From positions 806,001 through 870,000 of the forward strand of contig NSGV01000003.1 in the NCBI GenBank assembly GCA_002300355.1: a DNA stretch of 64,000 bases. The letters run 5' to 3'. The notes below the pieces were generated by a model. That model was not told the origin of the DNA. It searched no databases and worked only from the letters and a program-made list of their open reading frames with translations. Position numbers and translations under genes: made by a program. Origin of the DNA: Streptomyces sp. TLI_235 (GTDB lineage Bacteria > Actinomycetota > Actinomycetes > Streptomycetales > Streptomycetaceae). Of this stretch, positions 50,033 to 60,308 are shown piece after piece (the stretch's first letter is position 1; every line of letters starts with the position of its first letter).

Positions 50033-50947
50033 ATGACTCCTCTGTCCGCGCGCGGCCGCGCTGCCGCCACCGCCGCCCTGTCCTCCGTCCTGCTGTTGAG
50101 CGCCTGCGGTGCGGGCGGCTCCGGCAAGAACGAAGCGGATCTCCACGACCAGCTCCCCGAGGCCGTCCAGAAGGCCGGCGTGATCCGGATCGGTGCCTCC
50201 CTGACCGCCGCACCGGTGGTCTTCCGCGGCTCCGCGGGCCAGCCCGACGGCCTCGACCCGGACCTCGCCGCCGCGATGGCCAAGGTCCTCGGCGTCAAGC
50301 TCGAGTTCCAGGACGTCGGCCCGTTCAGCAACGTGCTGCCCGGACTGCTCGACAAGAAGTACGACATCGCGATGTCCGGCATCACCGACAACCTCAACCG
50401 CCGGCAGGGGCTGGACAAGAACGGCAAGCAGATCAACGACGGCGTCGACTTCGTCGACTACTACATGGCCGGCATCGGCATCATGGTCGGCAAGGGCAAC
50501 CCTGCGAAGATCGCCAAGGTCGACGACCTGTGCGGGCACGGCGTCACCGTCAAGAAGGGCACCACGCACAACGACCTCGCCCAGCGCCAGAAGTCGGTCT
50601 GCGATCAGCTCGGCAAGCCGCTGCAGGTCCTGGAGACGGCGGACGACGCCGCGGCCATGGAGAACCTGCGCGCCGGCCGGGCCGACGCCTACGTCACCGA
50701 CTACCCGAAGGCCCTGTACAACTCCCAGGCCGTCGCCGGCGGCCAGGCCTTCGACATCGCCGGACCGCAGCTCCAGCCCAAGCCGTACGGGATCGCCCTG
50801 CGCAAGAGCGACTCGCGCCTGCGCGACGTCCTGGCGAAGGCGATGCGGCGGGTGGTCGCCGACGGCACCTACGACGAGATCCTGACCCGGCGGCAGCTCA
50901 CCGTGGGCGCCATCCAGAGCCCGGTGGTCAACGGAGGCACCAGCTGA
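50033..50947 (+). CDS. Solute-binding lipoprotein (SBP_bac_3 type), orphan
   Basis: A 304-residue lipoprotein: signal peptide with lipobox LLSAC (Cys25), then two lobes (VIRIGASLTAAPVVFRG, DGLDPDLAAAMAKVLGVKLEF, DIAMSGITDNLNR, and GVTVKKGTTHNDLAQRQ). It should bind a polar amino acid or similar solute for an ABC importer. No permease or ATPase gene is next to it, so it either works with a remote importer or as a sensor. Start ATG 50033. A strong hairpin follows. Confidence 0.9.
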   Translation: MTPLSARGRAAATAALSSVLLLSACGAGGSGKNEADLHDQLPEAVQKAGVIRIGASLTAAPVVFRGSAGQPDGLDPDLAAAMAKVLGVKLEFQDVGPFSNVLPGLLDKKYDIAMSGITDNLNRRQGLDKNGKQINDGVDFVDYYMAGIGIMVGKGNPAKIAKVDDLCGHGVTVKKGTTHNDLAQRQKSVCDQLGKPLQVLETADDAAAMENLRAGRADAYVTDYPKALYNSQAVAGGQAFDIAGPQLQPKPYGIALRKSDSRLRDVLAKAMRRVVADGTYDEILTRRQLTVGAIQSPVVNGGTS

Positions 50948-50992
50948 GCCGGCTCCGCGCCCGCCCCGGCCGGTAGCGCCCCCGGCGCGGTC

Positions 50993-51025
50993 CGGGCCCG
51001 GTCCCGCAGTGCGGGACCGGGCCCG
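50993..51025. terminator. Bidirectional hairpin terminator
   Basis: A perfect 15-bp stem (CGGGCCCGGTCCCGC with its complement) and AGT loop between the convergent solute-binding protein gene and the hydrolase remnant. Confidence 0.8.
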
Positions 51026-51046
51026 CGGCCCGGCCGCCGGATCCCG

Positions 51047-52015
51047 CTACGCAGCCGGCGTGAGGACGCCGCCCTCGTCCAGGTGGTAACTCCCGCTCGA
51101 CAGACCCTCGACGGACTTCTCGTCGAGCCACTGCCGGGAGATCCGCTGCAGCACCTTGGACTTCCGCTCCCAGGCCATGGAGTGCCCGGCACAGGCGATC
51201 CGGAACATCGGCTTGTGCGGGCCCGGAATGGCGGCGTTACAGGTCGGGCACCGAGAAATGCAGCAGCGGCCCGGCCGACTCCGGGGTGTTCGCCTGCGTG
51301 TGCCGTACTCCCCGTGGACGATGAGCACCGGCACCCGCCCGCCGAGCGCGCCGTCCAGCGGCACGGTGGTCGAATTCCGGCCCCACCAGAGGGAATTCCT
51401 GACCCGCAACACGCCCTGCGGCACTCCACCGGACCCAGGCGGCCCCCAGCCGCGGCCCACCGCGTCGCTGGCCGTGATCTCGGCCCACACCTAGTCCACC
51501 ATGCCGTCCTCGCGCTGCTTCGGGCAGTGCAGCTCCCTGTCCCAGGCGCTCCCGAACGTCTCCCTGGAGCTGAGGTTCATCGGGAAGCCGAACGTCGCCG
51601 CCGGCGAGGAGACGGGCAGCGGCACCGGCGGGTCGAACCTGGTGCCGGCCTTCGAGGCCCGACCCTTCGGCGGGAAGATCGGCGCGAGCAGGAGAAGGCT
51701 CGCCACCTTCTGCGGATGCTGCAGCGTGTACGGCCCGAGCTGGAAGGCGGCGGCCGACCATCCGACCAGCGCCACCTTCGACACGTTCCGGTGCAGGATG
51801 ATGTGGTCGACGACCGTGTCCACCTCGCCCCAGTCACTCTCCGAAGTCCCCAGCTGGGACGGGTAGCCGGGCGTGCACGGCGCCGCCAGGGGATGGGGGA
51901 CGAGGAGGTCGGCCTGCTGCGCCGGGCTGTGTTGTCCTTCGAAATCCGGCGCGCGAGGTGCGCGGGACATCGTCGCCATGACCGGGACATCCCGGCCCTG
52001 TACGGCCCGACGTAA
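51047..52015 (-). pseudogene. Alpha/beta hydrolase disrupted by a stop and a frameshift
   Basis: The minus strand reads LGTSESDWGEVDTVVDHIILHRNVSKVALVGWSAAAFQLGPY (nucleophile elbow GWSAA), continues to EDGMVD, meets TAG 51491-51493, resumes in frame with VWAEITASDAVGRGW and VLIVHGEY, and after a frameshift near 51295 ends with MFRIACAGHSMAWERKSKVL (catalytic His). The beginning near 52015 is also unclear. All triad regions are present, so decay is recent, or sequence errors are involved. Confidence 0.75.
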
Positions 52016-52980
52016 TCGTTTCGTCCGGTCGGACCGGCAGCCCGCGCCGGATGCACCGCTCATGGGCAGGTGCGCGTGGACGGTTCCACTTCCAGTGGAC
52101 GCCGGGTCGCGAGCCAACGGCAAGGGCACGGCAGGAATATCACACAATGTCACCCGCGCACCTCTCGGTGACCGTTTCATCCGCGACGAGAAATGGCGCA
52201 CCAGCCGCACCGGTGGATTTCCTGCGGATTCCCGGGGAGCCCGGACCATCTCCCCCGACCATTCGATTCGTGCACGCATTCCTTGCGCTTCCGGCGCGTT
52301 GTTTCCTCGCCGCCCGGGCACCGGCGCGGCCGAGGTGGCAGCCGGGGCCGTCGGCCGGGACCGCAGGAGGTCCGCAGCCGGCGCCCCGGCTGCCGTCTCG
52401 TCATCTGCGCTGATCAGTGGCCGATCTCGGCATGCCGGCGCCCGACCGGTCCGCGACCCGGCCGACGACCGACGCTCCGTCACCGCCGCGCGCCGAGGCG
52501 GAACAGGGGCGGATCGGGCGCTCGGAAAAGCTTCCCGCGACACGTCCGCCCCAAGGGGTGGACACGACCACAGGGCCGTGCTGTCATTCTGCCTGTCCGC
52601 TTTTCCAACGTTGCAACGAGTCGTCACCCGGCCTGTCCGGCACCACGATCACCGACCGGCGGACGGGTGCTGCGGTGTGCCCACTGCCGCGCCGGACGAC
52701 TCCGCGCCCCCTGCCATCGGCGCTCCGGGCCGAGCACGACCTGGCCCGCCTCCGAGCCGACCTCCGTGTCCCCCTACGCCGCCGCCCCGACGAACCCACC
52801 CAGCCGCACTGCCCCGACGCGAGGGCCCGACCACCCCCGCGGCCGGGCCGTGCGGGGCGTCGCCGTCCACGTCCCCCGCCATCCACGTCCTCGCCGTCCA
52901 CGTCCCTCGCCGGGCGGTCCGCCGGCCGAGGAGTGCCCCACCACCCACACCTTCGCCCCCACCCCTCTGTGAGGAGCCGC
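52016..52980. other. Long stretch with no recognisable gene
   Basis: Nearly one kilobase upstream of the glycosidase shows open frames on both strands but no family pattern, no ribosome site and no codon bias typical of neighbouring genes. The proline/arginine-type translations near 52650-52970 are artefacts of C-rich sequence. It may hold the promoter of the glycosidase gene and old degraded sequence. Confidence 0.5.
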
Positions 52981-55900
52981 ATGAAACGACAGCCAGCCCG
53001 CCGGACCGGGCGCAGGATGTGGTCGCTGCTGCTGGCAGCAACGCTCTCGCTCCCGGTGGTCGGCCTGGTCCCCGGCACGTCGGCGGCCGAACCCGCCGAC
53101 CGGACGACCACCTTCGCCACCGCCGACCCCAACGCCCAGGTGCACGGACTGAAGGGCGAGTACTACCGGATGTCGGCCCCGGGGGCCCGCGACTTCGCGG
53201 AACTCGGCGGGGTCACGCTCGACCCGGAGATCAACCTGCCCGGGCTGGCCGGGGCGTTCCAGGAGATGACGGGCCGCCAGGAGAACACCACGGCCCGCTG
53301 GACCGGACAGATCCAGGCCCCCGCGACCGGCGACTACACCTTCTACGCGATCGGCGACAACGGCTTCCGCCTGTTCGTCGACGGAAAGCCCGTCGTCGAC
53401 CACTGGGTGCCGGACTGGGACCGGGAGCAGACCAGCGCCGCCCTGCACCTGGGCGCCGGCGAGCGGCACGACGTCAGGCTGGAGATGTTCCAGGACGTCG
53501 GCGGCGCCAACATGTTCCTGCGCTGGTCCAGCCCGGTGCTGCCCAAGCAGATCGTGCCGGAGTCGGCCTTCACGCCGCCCGCCGGCTTCAGCGTCTACCC
53601 GGTGGCGCTGTCCGTAGCCGAGGACGGTCTCAGGCTGCAGGCCACCTTCGACGGCAGGGTCGGCGGTGCGGCGGGCGTCGCCGACCACCTGCGGATCGAG
53701 GCGGACACCACGCCGATGCCGGTGAGGTCCGTCTCGGTCGCCTCGGACGACAAGCGGTCGCTGATCGTCAAGCTCGCCGAGCCGGTGCAGAAGGGCCAGC
53801 AGGTCCGGGTGCGCTACGACGGCGCGGGCGGCCTGACCGCCGACGGCGAGGCCGTCCCGCAGATCGTGCGCACCGCGGCGAACGCCTCCACCCACCGCCT
53901 CACCACACCGTTCGGCGACAAGGTCGACCCGAATCACCCGCTGCCGGAGTACCCGCGGCCGCAGCAGGTCCGCGACGACTGGCTGAACCTCGACGGCCCC
54001 TGGCAGTTCGCGGCCGCCGGCGCGGGCGAGCAGCCGGTCTTCGGCAAGGACCTGGGCGAGAAGATCATCGTCCCGTACCCCGTCGAGTCCCAGTTGTCCG
54101 GTCTGGAACGGCACGAGGACCACATGTTCTACCGGCGCACCGTCACCGTGCCGAAGAACTGGAAGATCGGCCGCGGGCAGCGCCTCAAGCTGAACTTCGG
54201 CGCCGTCGACTACCGGGCCACCGTCTGGGTCAACGGCACCGAAGTCGCCGAGCACACCGGCGGCTACACCGGCTTCGGCGCGGACATCACCGACGCGCTC
54301 AGGGGCACCGGCCCGCAGGAGATCGTGGTCGCCGTCACCGACACGGCCGGGGCGGACCAGCCGATCGGCAAGCAGTCGAACTCCCCCGGCGGCATCGTCT
54401 ACACCCAGTCGTCCGGCATCTGGCAGACCGTCTGGATGGAGCCGGTCGCCACCACCTCGATCGACAGCCTCACCACCACCCCCGACATCGACACCGGCAC
54501 CCTCGCCGTCACCGTCAACTCCCCCGGCGCGCCCGCCGGGACGATCGTCAAGGCGGTCGCCAAGGACGCCAGGGGCACCACCGTCGGCTCGATCAGCGGC
54601 CCCGCCAACACCCTGCTGCACCTGCCGGTGGCCGACCAGCACCTGTGGACGCCCGACGACCCGTACCTCTACGACCTCAAGGTCACCCTGACCGGCGGAA
54701 AGTCCACCGACACCGTCAAGAGCTACTTCGGCATGCGGAAGATCGCCCTCGCCGACGTCGGCGGCTATCGGAAGCTCGTCCTCAACGGGAAGCCGATCTT
54801 CTCACTCGCCCAACTCGACCAGGGCTTCTGGCCGGACGGCCTCTACACCGCGCCCAGTGACGCCGCGATCGCCTTCGACCTGAAGGCGCAGAAGGACCTG
54901 GGCTTCAACGCCGTCCGCAAGCACATCAAGGTGGAGTCGCCGCGCTGGTACTACCAGGCCGACAGGCTGGGCCTGCTGGTCTGGCAGGACTTCGTCTCCG
55001 GCGACTACAGCACCGCCGCCGGGCAGCAGGAGTTCGTCGACGAGGGCATGGCCGAGATGAGGCTGCTGCACAACTCGCCGTCGGTGATCGGCTGGATCGT
55101 CTTCAACGAGGGCTGGGGCGAGTGGGACCGCACGGCCACCGGCAAGCTGACCGAGGCCGTCCGGGCGGCCGACCCGTCCCGGCTGGTCAACGCCCACAGC
55201 GGGGTCAACTGCTGCGCCTCCAAGGGTGATTCCGGCAAGGGCGACATCATCGACCACCACGACTACGGCAACACCGACCCGGCGTTCCCGGACGCCACGC
55301 GGGCCGCGATGGACGGCGAGCACGGCGGCTTCACCCTCCGCTCCCCCGGCCACCTGTGGCCCGGCGCCCCGGCGGTGATCTACAGCGGCGTGGCCGACAA
55401 GGCCGCGCTCACCCAGAGGTACGTGCAGAACACCGAGACCTTCTACCTGGCGGCCGCCGGCGCCGAGCTCTCCGGCTCGGTCTACACCCAGGTCACCGAC
55501 CTGGAGAACGAGCTCAACGGCCTCTGGACGTACGACCGGCGGCAGATCAAGGTCGACGCGGCGCAGGTCCGCGCCGTCAACCTGAAGGTCATCGCGGCCG
55601 GTGCGAACGCCGGGGCCCGCTCCGAGCTGCACGGCGGCGGCTCCTGGGCACTCGACGAGGGCAGCGGCACCGCCGCCGCCGACCAGGGCCCCAACAAGGC
55701 CGACCTCGCCCTGACCGGCGGCACCACCTGGGCGCCGGGCGTCAGCGGCAGCGCCCTGAAGTTCAACGGCCAGGGCCAGTACGCGCAGACGGCCGGCCCG
55801 GTGCTCGACACCACCAAGAGCTACTCGGTGTCGGCCTGGGTCACCCTGGACGCGCTGCCCGGCAACTACGCCACCGCGGTCAGCCAGGACGGCCGCCGCA

Positions 55901-56253
55901 TCGAGAACCCCTTCTACCTGCAGTACGGCCAGGGGGCGTTCGCGTTCAGCCTGCCCGGCGGCAATCGCGCCCGGCTGCCGATCACCCCGCAGCTCGGCCG
56001 CTGGTACCACCTGGTCGGCGTGCACGACGCGGCGAGCGCCACCATCGGGCTGTACGTGGACGGCACCCTCGCCGCCTCCGTCCCGGCGGGCCCGGCCGAC
56101 GTCGGCACCGGCCCGCTCGCGGTCGGCCGCGCCAAGTACAACGGCCAGAACGGCGACTTCTGGAACGGCTCGGTCGACCTGGTCCACGCCTACGACCGGG
56201 CCCTGACCGCGGCGGAGGTGAGCGCCCTGCACACCGCCGAGCAGCCCGCCTGA
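52981..56253 (+). CDS. Secreted PA14-GH2-LamG glycoside hydrolase
   Basis: A 1090-residue secreted enzyme. Residues 1-36 are a signal peptide (KRQPARRTGRR, then a hydrophobic stretch, SAAEPA). A PA14 domain follows (about 45-185: LKGEYYRMSAPG, GDYTFYAIGDNGFRLFVDGK), then a linker domain, then the GH2 sugar-binding domain (about 325-480: LDGPWQFAAAG, VNGTEVAEHTGGYTGFG), immunoglobulin-like and TIM-barrel domains with acid/base Glu710 in NEGWGEW and probable nucleophile Glu780 in GEHGGF, and a LamG-type C-terminal domain (about 880-1085). It likely acts on beta-galactosides, glucuronides or mannosides. ATG 52981 with GAGGAG. Confidence 0.92.
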   Translation: MKRQPARRTGRRMWSLLLAATLSLPVVGLVPGTSAAEPADRTTTFATADPNAQVHGLKGEYYRMSAPGARDFAELGGVTLDPEINLPGLAGAFQEMTGRQENTTARWTGQIQAPATGDYTFYAIGDNGFRLFVDGKPVVDHWVPDWDREQTSAALHLGAGERHDVRLEMFQDVGGANMFLRWSSPVLPKQIVPESAFTPPAGFSVYPVALSVAEDGLRLQATFDGRVGGAAGVADHLRIEADTTPMPVRSVSVASDDKRSLIVKLAEPVQKGQQVRVRYDGAGGLTADGEAVPQIVRTAANASTHRLTTPFGDKVDPNHPLPEYPRPQQVRDDWLNLDGPWQFAAAGAGEQPVFGKDLGEKIIVPYPVESQLSGLERHEDHMFYRRTVTVPKNWKIGRGQRLKLNFGAVDYRATVWVNGTEVAEHTGGYTGFGADITDALRGTGPQEIVVAVTDTAGADQPIGKQSNSPGGIVYTQSSGIWQTVWMEPVATTSIDSLTTTPDIDTGTLAVTVNSPGAPAGTIVKAVAKDARGTTVGSISGPANTLLHLPVADQHLWTPDDPYLYDLKVTLTGGKSTDTVKSYFGMRKIALADVGGYRKLVLNGKPIFSLAQLDQGFWPDGLYTAPSDAAIAFDLKAQKDLGFNAVRKHIKVESPRWYYQADRLGLLVWQDFVSGDYSTAAGQQEFVDEGMAEMRLLHNSPSVIGWIVFNEGWGEWDRTATGKLTEAVRAADPSRLVNAHSGVNCCASKGDSGKGDIIDHHDYGNTDPAFPDATRAAMDGEHGGFTLRSPGHLWPGAPAVIYSGVADKAALTQRYVQNTETFYLAAAGAELSGSVYTQVTDLENELNGLWTYDRRQIKVDAAQVRAVNLKVIAAGANAGARSELHGGGSWALDEGSGTAAADQGPNKADLALTGGTTWAPGVSGSALKFNGQGQYAQTAGPVLDTTKSYSVSAWVTLDALPGNYATAVSQDGRRIENPFYLQYGQGAFAFSLPGGNRARLPITPQLGRWYHLVGVHDAASATIGLYVDGTLAASVPAGPADVGTGPLAVGRAKYNGQNGDFWNGSVDLVHAYDRALTAAEVSALHTAEQPA

Positions 56254-56268
56254 CCCCGCACGTACCCG

Positions 56269-56297
56269 GCCCCGGCAGCGCACCCGGCTGCCGGGGC
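56269..56297 (+). terminator. Terminator after the glycosidase gene
   Basis: An 11-bp stem (GCCCCGGCAGC with GCTGCCGGGGC) and seven-base loop beginning 15 bases past the stop codon. The rest of 56298-56659 shows no gene. Confidence 0.7.
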
Positions 56298-56659
56298 AGG
56301 GGCGCGGATCCGCACGCCCTGGCGGGCAGCTCGCACGGCGCCCGTCGCCGCCCGGCACCGCCGGCGGAGTCCGAGCCCGCCGACGGCCACGCAATCCGCC
56401 CCAAGCGCCCGGGAAGCCCCCTCCCCCGACGCTCCGGACCCCGGCATGCGCTGCCCTGACCGGATCCCATACCGGCCCTGGTGTTCGCACCGGCACGCCC
56501 GCCTGTTCCGGCCGATGCTCCCGCCGGCTGGATCTACGAATGCACCGGGGCCGGCACAGCCACGGACGACTGACGCTCGCACCGATGACCCCCGTGTCGG
56601 CAACGGCTGAAATCGGGCCGGTCTGATCGGGTCAATCGTGGGCCATCGTGCGGTCTTGT

Positions 56660-57505
56660 TCAGTCGTTGCTGGTGGTCGGGGTGCGGCCGAGTTCGCGGC
56701 CGCGCATGCGGTAGGACTCGCCTTTGAGGGAGTGGACCTCGGCGTGGTGGACGAGTCGGTCGATCATGGCGGCGGCGACGGTCTCGTCACCGAAGGTCTC
56801 TCCCCAGCGCCCGAAGGGCTTGTTCGAGGTGACGATCACGCTGGCCCTCTCGTAGCGGTTCGAGATCAGCTGGAAGAACAGGTTCGCGGCCTCCGGTTCG
56901 AACGGGATGTAGCCGACCTCGTCGATCACGATCAGCGGGTAACGGCCGAGCCTGACCAGTTCGTCCTGGAGCCGGCCGGCCTGGTGGGCTGCGGCGAGAC
57001 GGTCGACCCACTGGGAGGCGGTGGCGAACGCGACCCGGTGCCCGGCCTGGCAGGCCCGGACCGCGAGTCCGGTGGCGAGGTGGGTCTTGCCGGTGCCCGG
57101 CGGTCCGAGGAAGACCACGTTCTCCTTGGCCGCTATGAAGTCCAATGTTCCCAGATGGGCGAGTTGTTGGCGCGTCATGCCCCGCAGATGGGCGAGGTCG
57201 AGCTCCTCGATGGTCTTGACCGCCGGGAAGCGGGCCGCGCGGATGCGGCCCTCGCCGCCGTGGCTGTCCCGGGCCGAGACCTCGCGCTGCAGGCAGGCGA
57301 CCAGGTACTCGGTGTGGGTCCAGGACTCCGCTTGGGCGCGCTCGGCCAGGCGCTCGGCGGCGTCGAGCAGCGCGGGGGCCTTCATCGCGCGGGCGAGGAA
57401 GGCCAGGTCGGCGGCGGTCTGCCGGCCCGTTCGGGCCGCCTGGCCGTTCTGCTTGGCCGTGTCGGTCGTGGTGGTGCGACTGGTGGCGGTCGCGGTGCGG
57501 GTCAT
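56660..57505 (-). CDS. istB: IstB-like ATPase of an IS21 element
   Basis: A 281-residue AAA+ helper ATPase: Walker A GPPGTGKTHL at 134-143, Walker B LIVIDEVGY, sensor SVIVTSNKPFGRWGE and the C-terminal IDRLVHHAEVHSLKGESYRMR signature of IstB. It assists IstA in target selection and strand transfer. The start ATG 57505 overlaps the istA stop by one base, so it is translated by coupling. Frame intact. Confidence 0.95.
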   Translation of the reverse strand: MTRTATATSRTTTTDTAKQNGQAARTGRQTAADLAFLARAMKAPALLDAAERLAERAQAESWTHTEYLVACLQREVSARDSHGGEGRIRAARFPAVKTIEELDLAHLRGMTRQQLAHLGTLDFIAAKENVVFLGPPGTGKTHLATGLAVRACQAGHRVAFATASQWVDRLAAAHQAGRLQDELVRLGRYPLIVIDEVGYIPFEPEAANLFFQLISNRYERASVIVTSNKPFGRWGETFGDETVAAAMIDRLVHHAEVHSLKGESYRMRGRELGRTPTTSND

Positions 57506-58800
57506 CAGGTGTCCTCCTTTCCGGCGCCGCCCTCGATGAGGGTGAACATGCGGTCGTAGGAGTGGAGTTCGCGTTGCTCGACCTCGATGCCGAGGCTGTC
57601 CGGGGCCAGGAGTGCGGCCCGGGCGGCGTGCGCGCGGGCGGCCTGCTGGTGGGTGACCTCGCCTCGCAGGGCGTTGGCCGCGGCGGCGTGCTCGGGGTCG
57701 GTCAGGGTCTGGTGTCTGGCCCAGCAGCGGGTGTGCCGGGCGACGATGTCGTTGCCGCAGGTGACGGTGATCTCCTCGTTGTCTGCGCGGACCATGACGC
57801 GGTGGCCGATCGCGCGGGGGTGGACGGAGTAGTCGCAGGTGTCGACGCGGATGTAGTGGTCGCGGCCGAGGCGGGTGTGGAAACGCCACCAGTTGGGCGG
57901 GGTGACGGGCGGGACGGTGAGCATCGCGGCCCGGTCGGCCTCCCAGCGGTCCGCCGGCCGGGCGTCGATCGAGCGGTGCTGCCTGCGGTTGGCGACCTGC
58001 AGCCAGGCGGTCAGCTGGGCGTTGAAGTCGTCAGGGCCGGTGAAGGTGCGGCCGGGCAGGAAACTGGTCTCCAGGTAGCCGTTCGCGCGCTCGACCAGGC
58101 CCTTCGCCTCGGGGTCGCGGGGCCGGCAGAGATGCACCCTGACCGCGAGCAGGCCGGCGAACGCGGCGAACTCGCTGGTCGGTCTGCCTTTGCCGACCCC
58201 CGGCTCGTTGTCCCAGACCAGCATCTTGGGAACGGCGCCCCAGCCGTCGGCCAATAGCCGCCAGTGGCCGTCGATCAGGTCGCCGCTCTGCCTCGAGGGC
58301 AGCATCCGGGCGGTGATCACCCGCGAATACCCGGAGACGATGACCAGAACCGGCGGCCGCCCGCACTGCCCATAGCCCACCGGGATGTCCACCGGCGGGA
58401 ACCACAGGTCGCACTGGGCGAGCTCGCCCGGCTGATAGACCGTCCGCGAGACCGGATCAACGGGCAGGTAGGCCGGCCGCAGCTCGCGGACCCGTTCACG
58501 CAGGATCGTCAGGCCGCGCTCCCAGCCGATCCGCTCCGCGATCACCGTGACCGGCATCGTCGGAGTCTGCTTCAACAGCTCCCGGACTGCCGGCTCCACC
58601 GCGTCCACCGCCGAGCCCTTCAGCGGCCGCTGGTACTTCGGCGGTCGGTCCGAGGCCAGCGCCCGCGACACCGTGCCCCGAGAGATCCCCAGCTGCCGGG
58701 CCACAGCCCGGGCCGACAACCCCTCCGACCGGTGCAACCGGCGAATCTCGGCCCAGTCCTCCACACGGATCACCCTCTCTTCCTCCTGACCTCCGAGCAT
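57505..58800 (-). CDS. istA: IstA-like DDE transposase of an IS21 element
   Basis: A 431-residue transposase: an N-terminal HTH (LHRSEGLSARAVARQLGISRGTVSRAL, about residues 17-43), and the DDE core with AQCDLWFPP (first Asp), MLVWDNEPGVG (second Asp) and DPEAKGLVERANGYLE (Glu). All catalytic residues are present, so the element may be mobile. ATG 58800 gives a short leader before VIRVEDW; GTG near 58758 is an alternative. Confidence 0.93.
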   Translation of the reverse strand: MLGGQEEERVIRVEDWAEIRRLHRSEGLSARAVARQLGISRGTVSRALASDRPPKYQRPLKGSAVDAVEPAVRELLKQTPTMPVTVIAERIGWERGLTILRERVRELRPAYLPVDPVSRTVYQPGELAQCDLWFPPVDIPVGYGQCGRPPVLVIVSGYSRVITARMLPSRQSGDLIDGHWRLLADGWGAVPKMLVWDNEPGVGKGRPTSEFAAFAGLLAVRVHLCRPRDPEAKGLVERANGYLETSFLPGRTFTGPDDFNAQLTAWLQVANRRQHRSIDARPADRWEADRAAMLTVPPVTPPNWWRFHTRLGRDHYIRVDTCDYSVHPRAIGHRVMVRADNEEITVTCGNDIVARHTRCWARHQTLTDPEHAAAANALRGEVTHQQAARAHAARAALLAPDSLGIEVEQRELHSYDRMFTLIEGGAGKEDT

Positions 58801-59299
58801 TGAAGTCAGGATGATCAAGAGATCGCAGAGCGACCCTCTTTTGATCCGCCGTCCGTGGTCCTCGTTTCACCCGTCGCCGACACCCCCGCGGACGCCCAGA
58901 CAATTTGACCGAAGAGATTGGGGGCACCCCCCTCGTGCCCCCCGTTGAACGGCCGCACCGCGGCCACCTTCATGACCGGAATCGTCGATGGCCGGACGTC
59001 CCGCGGTACAGTCGTCCGCCAGCCTGGGGCTGGCAGCACGACGTCCCTCAGGCAGCGACATGGCTATGCCATCAAGAGGCGGGCCCCGTCCCCACCTGGG
59101 GCTGATCGCTGCTCTTCGGCGGTTCGATGGTCCGGGACGCCTCACGGGCTCGGTCAGACCACGGCGTGGGCCGCAGCGTGGTGCTGTCGAGACGAACGAC
59201 GGTGCGAGTACCGTGCGCGTGCGTGGTCCTGCCCTCGTCCGAACACACCCGATAGCCTGCGGTGGCCGAAGCGCTGCCCATGTGCTCCATCCACAGGTG

Positions 59300-59508
59300 C
59301 ACCGCGCACTTACCAAGGCCCATCCCCATGAGCGCAGGATCAGGTCGACGAGCCGCGCACGCCAGGTCCCCTGCCGCCGGTAGCCGTGCATGGCCTGGAC
59401 CAGCACATGGTTCACGATCGCGAGCATCAGCTCGGTGCGGTTGCGGAAGTGGTGGTACAGGCTGGATGAGTCGGTACCCAGCTCGGCGGCCGGCTTGCGC
59501 ATGCCCAT
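59300..59508 (-). pseudogene. TetR DNA-binding domain fragment
   Basis: The minus strand encodes MRKPAAELGTDSSSLYHHFRNRTELMLAIVNHVLVQAMHGY, a TetR helix-turn-helix and connecting helix, with both the usual N-terminal lead and the ligand domain missing. The remaining 58801-59300 shows no other gene and lies directly next to the IS21 element. Confidence 0.7.
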
Positions 59509-59671
59509 TCCGCGTCGGATTGCGTGATGTGGCTGTTCAGGAACAGCCGCCTGTACCGCCCGACGTCAACCCCCTTGATCCACGAGCCTTTGGTGGCAAG
59601 CTACTTGCCCCAGGCCCACAGTGGAGGATCCGGCGAGGTGATTCCTTGCAGGGCGGTGCGCTGGGTATGGG

Positions 59672-60268
59672 TCAGCGGGCGATTGAGATCGCGAAGGGTG
59701 TGAATCCGGTGGACCGGATCACGTGCGGGACGAAGAGGATCGCGGCCTCTGTGGCGCGGGCGGTCTGGATCCCGCCGAGGTCGCTGATCCAGTCCTTGTG
59801 CCAGCCGAGGTCGGTGAGCAGTTCGCGGACGGTCTGCTTGGCCTGGGGGTCCTCGCCGGAGAGGAACGCGGTCGGCGCCTGGGTGAGCGTGGCCGGCGCG
59901 GTCATCACCGGGAAGAGCATGGTGTTGAGGGTCTTGACGACGTGCGTTTCGGGGAGTGCGTCCTGGAGCTGTTCGGCGAGGCTGGAGCCGGGGTAGATCA
60001 GGTCGGCGGGCAGTCCGTCCGGTCCGTCGGTGGTGGCGTTGGAGACGTCGACGAGGATCTTGCCGCGCAGTTCCTCGCGCAGGGCGACGAGCCGGTCCAG
60101 GGATCCGGCGCCCGGGGTGGCGTTGATGACGATGCGGGCTGTGCGGGCGGCGTCGCCGGCTGCGCCCGGCGTGCGGTCGGCGACGGTCACCTCATGCCCG
60201 GCCCGGGTGAGGGCCGTGGCCAGGTTGCCGCCGACGCGGCCGTTTCCGAGAACGGCGATCGTGGTCAT
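59672..60268 (-). CDS. NADPH-dependent F420 reductase-like NAD(P)-binding protein
   Basis: A 198-residue Rossmann protein: MTTIAVLGNGRVGGNLATALTRAGHEVTVADR is the dinucleotide fold, followed by IVINATPG, ILVDVSNA, and HVVKTLNTMLFPVM, a pattern shared with F420:NADP oxidoreductases and the DapB/NP-binding reductase-like group. Substrate unknown. Start ATG 60268. Its stop is 38 bases or so downstream of the IMPase-like gene, with which it may be cotranscribed. Confidence 0.87.
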   Translation of the reverse strand: MTTIAVLGNGRVGGNLATALTRAGHEVTVADRTPGAAGDAARTARIVINATPGAGSLDRLVALREELRGKILVDVSNATTDGPDGLPADLIYPGSSLAEQLQDALPETHVVKTLNTMLFPVMTAPATLTQAPTAFLSGEDPQAKQTVRELLTDLGWHKDWISDLGGIQTARATEAAILFVPHVIRSTGFTPFAISIAR

Positions 60269-60308
60269 GGTGATGTGGTCCTTTCGTGGGTGCGGTTGTG
60301 GTGCGCGG

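Larger units (their letters stand above)
56660..58800 (-). mobile_element. IS21-family insertion sequence
   Basis: Two genes, istA then istB on the minus strand with a one-base TGATG overlap, form an intact IS21-type coding unit. Terminal inverted repeats and target duplication could not be placed; the repeated GATCAAGAGATC / TTTTGATC elements at 58818-58853 may belong to the right end. Confidence 0.85.

Noticed and set aside
52417..52980. Longer start for the glycosidase, 188 residues upstream of 52981
   Set aside because: The extension is low-complexity and would bury the clear signal peptide that begins at ATG 52981 behind a good ribosome site.
51873..54860. A 995-codon plus-strand open frame over the glycosidase gene
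   Set aside because: It is the shifted frame of the PA14-GH2 gene; its translation is Arg/Pro/Gly-rich with no domain pattern, as expected for GC-rich antiphase frames.
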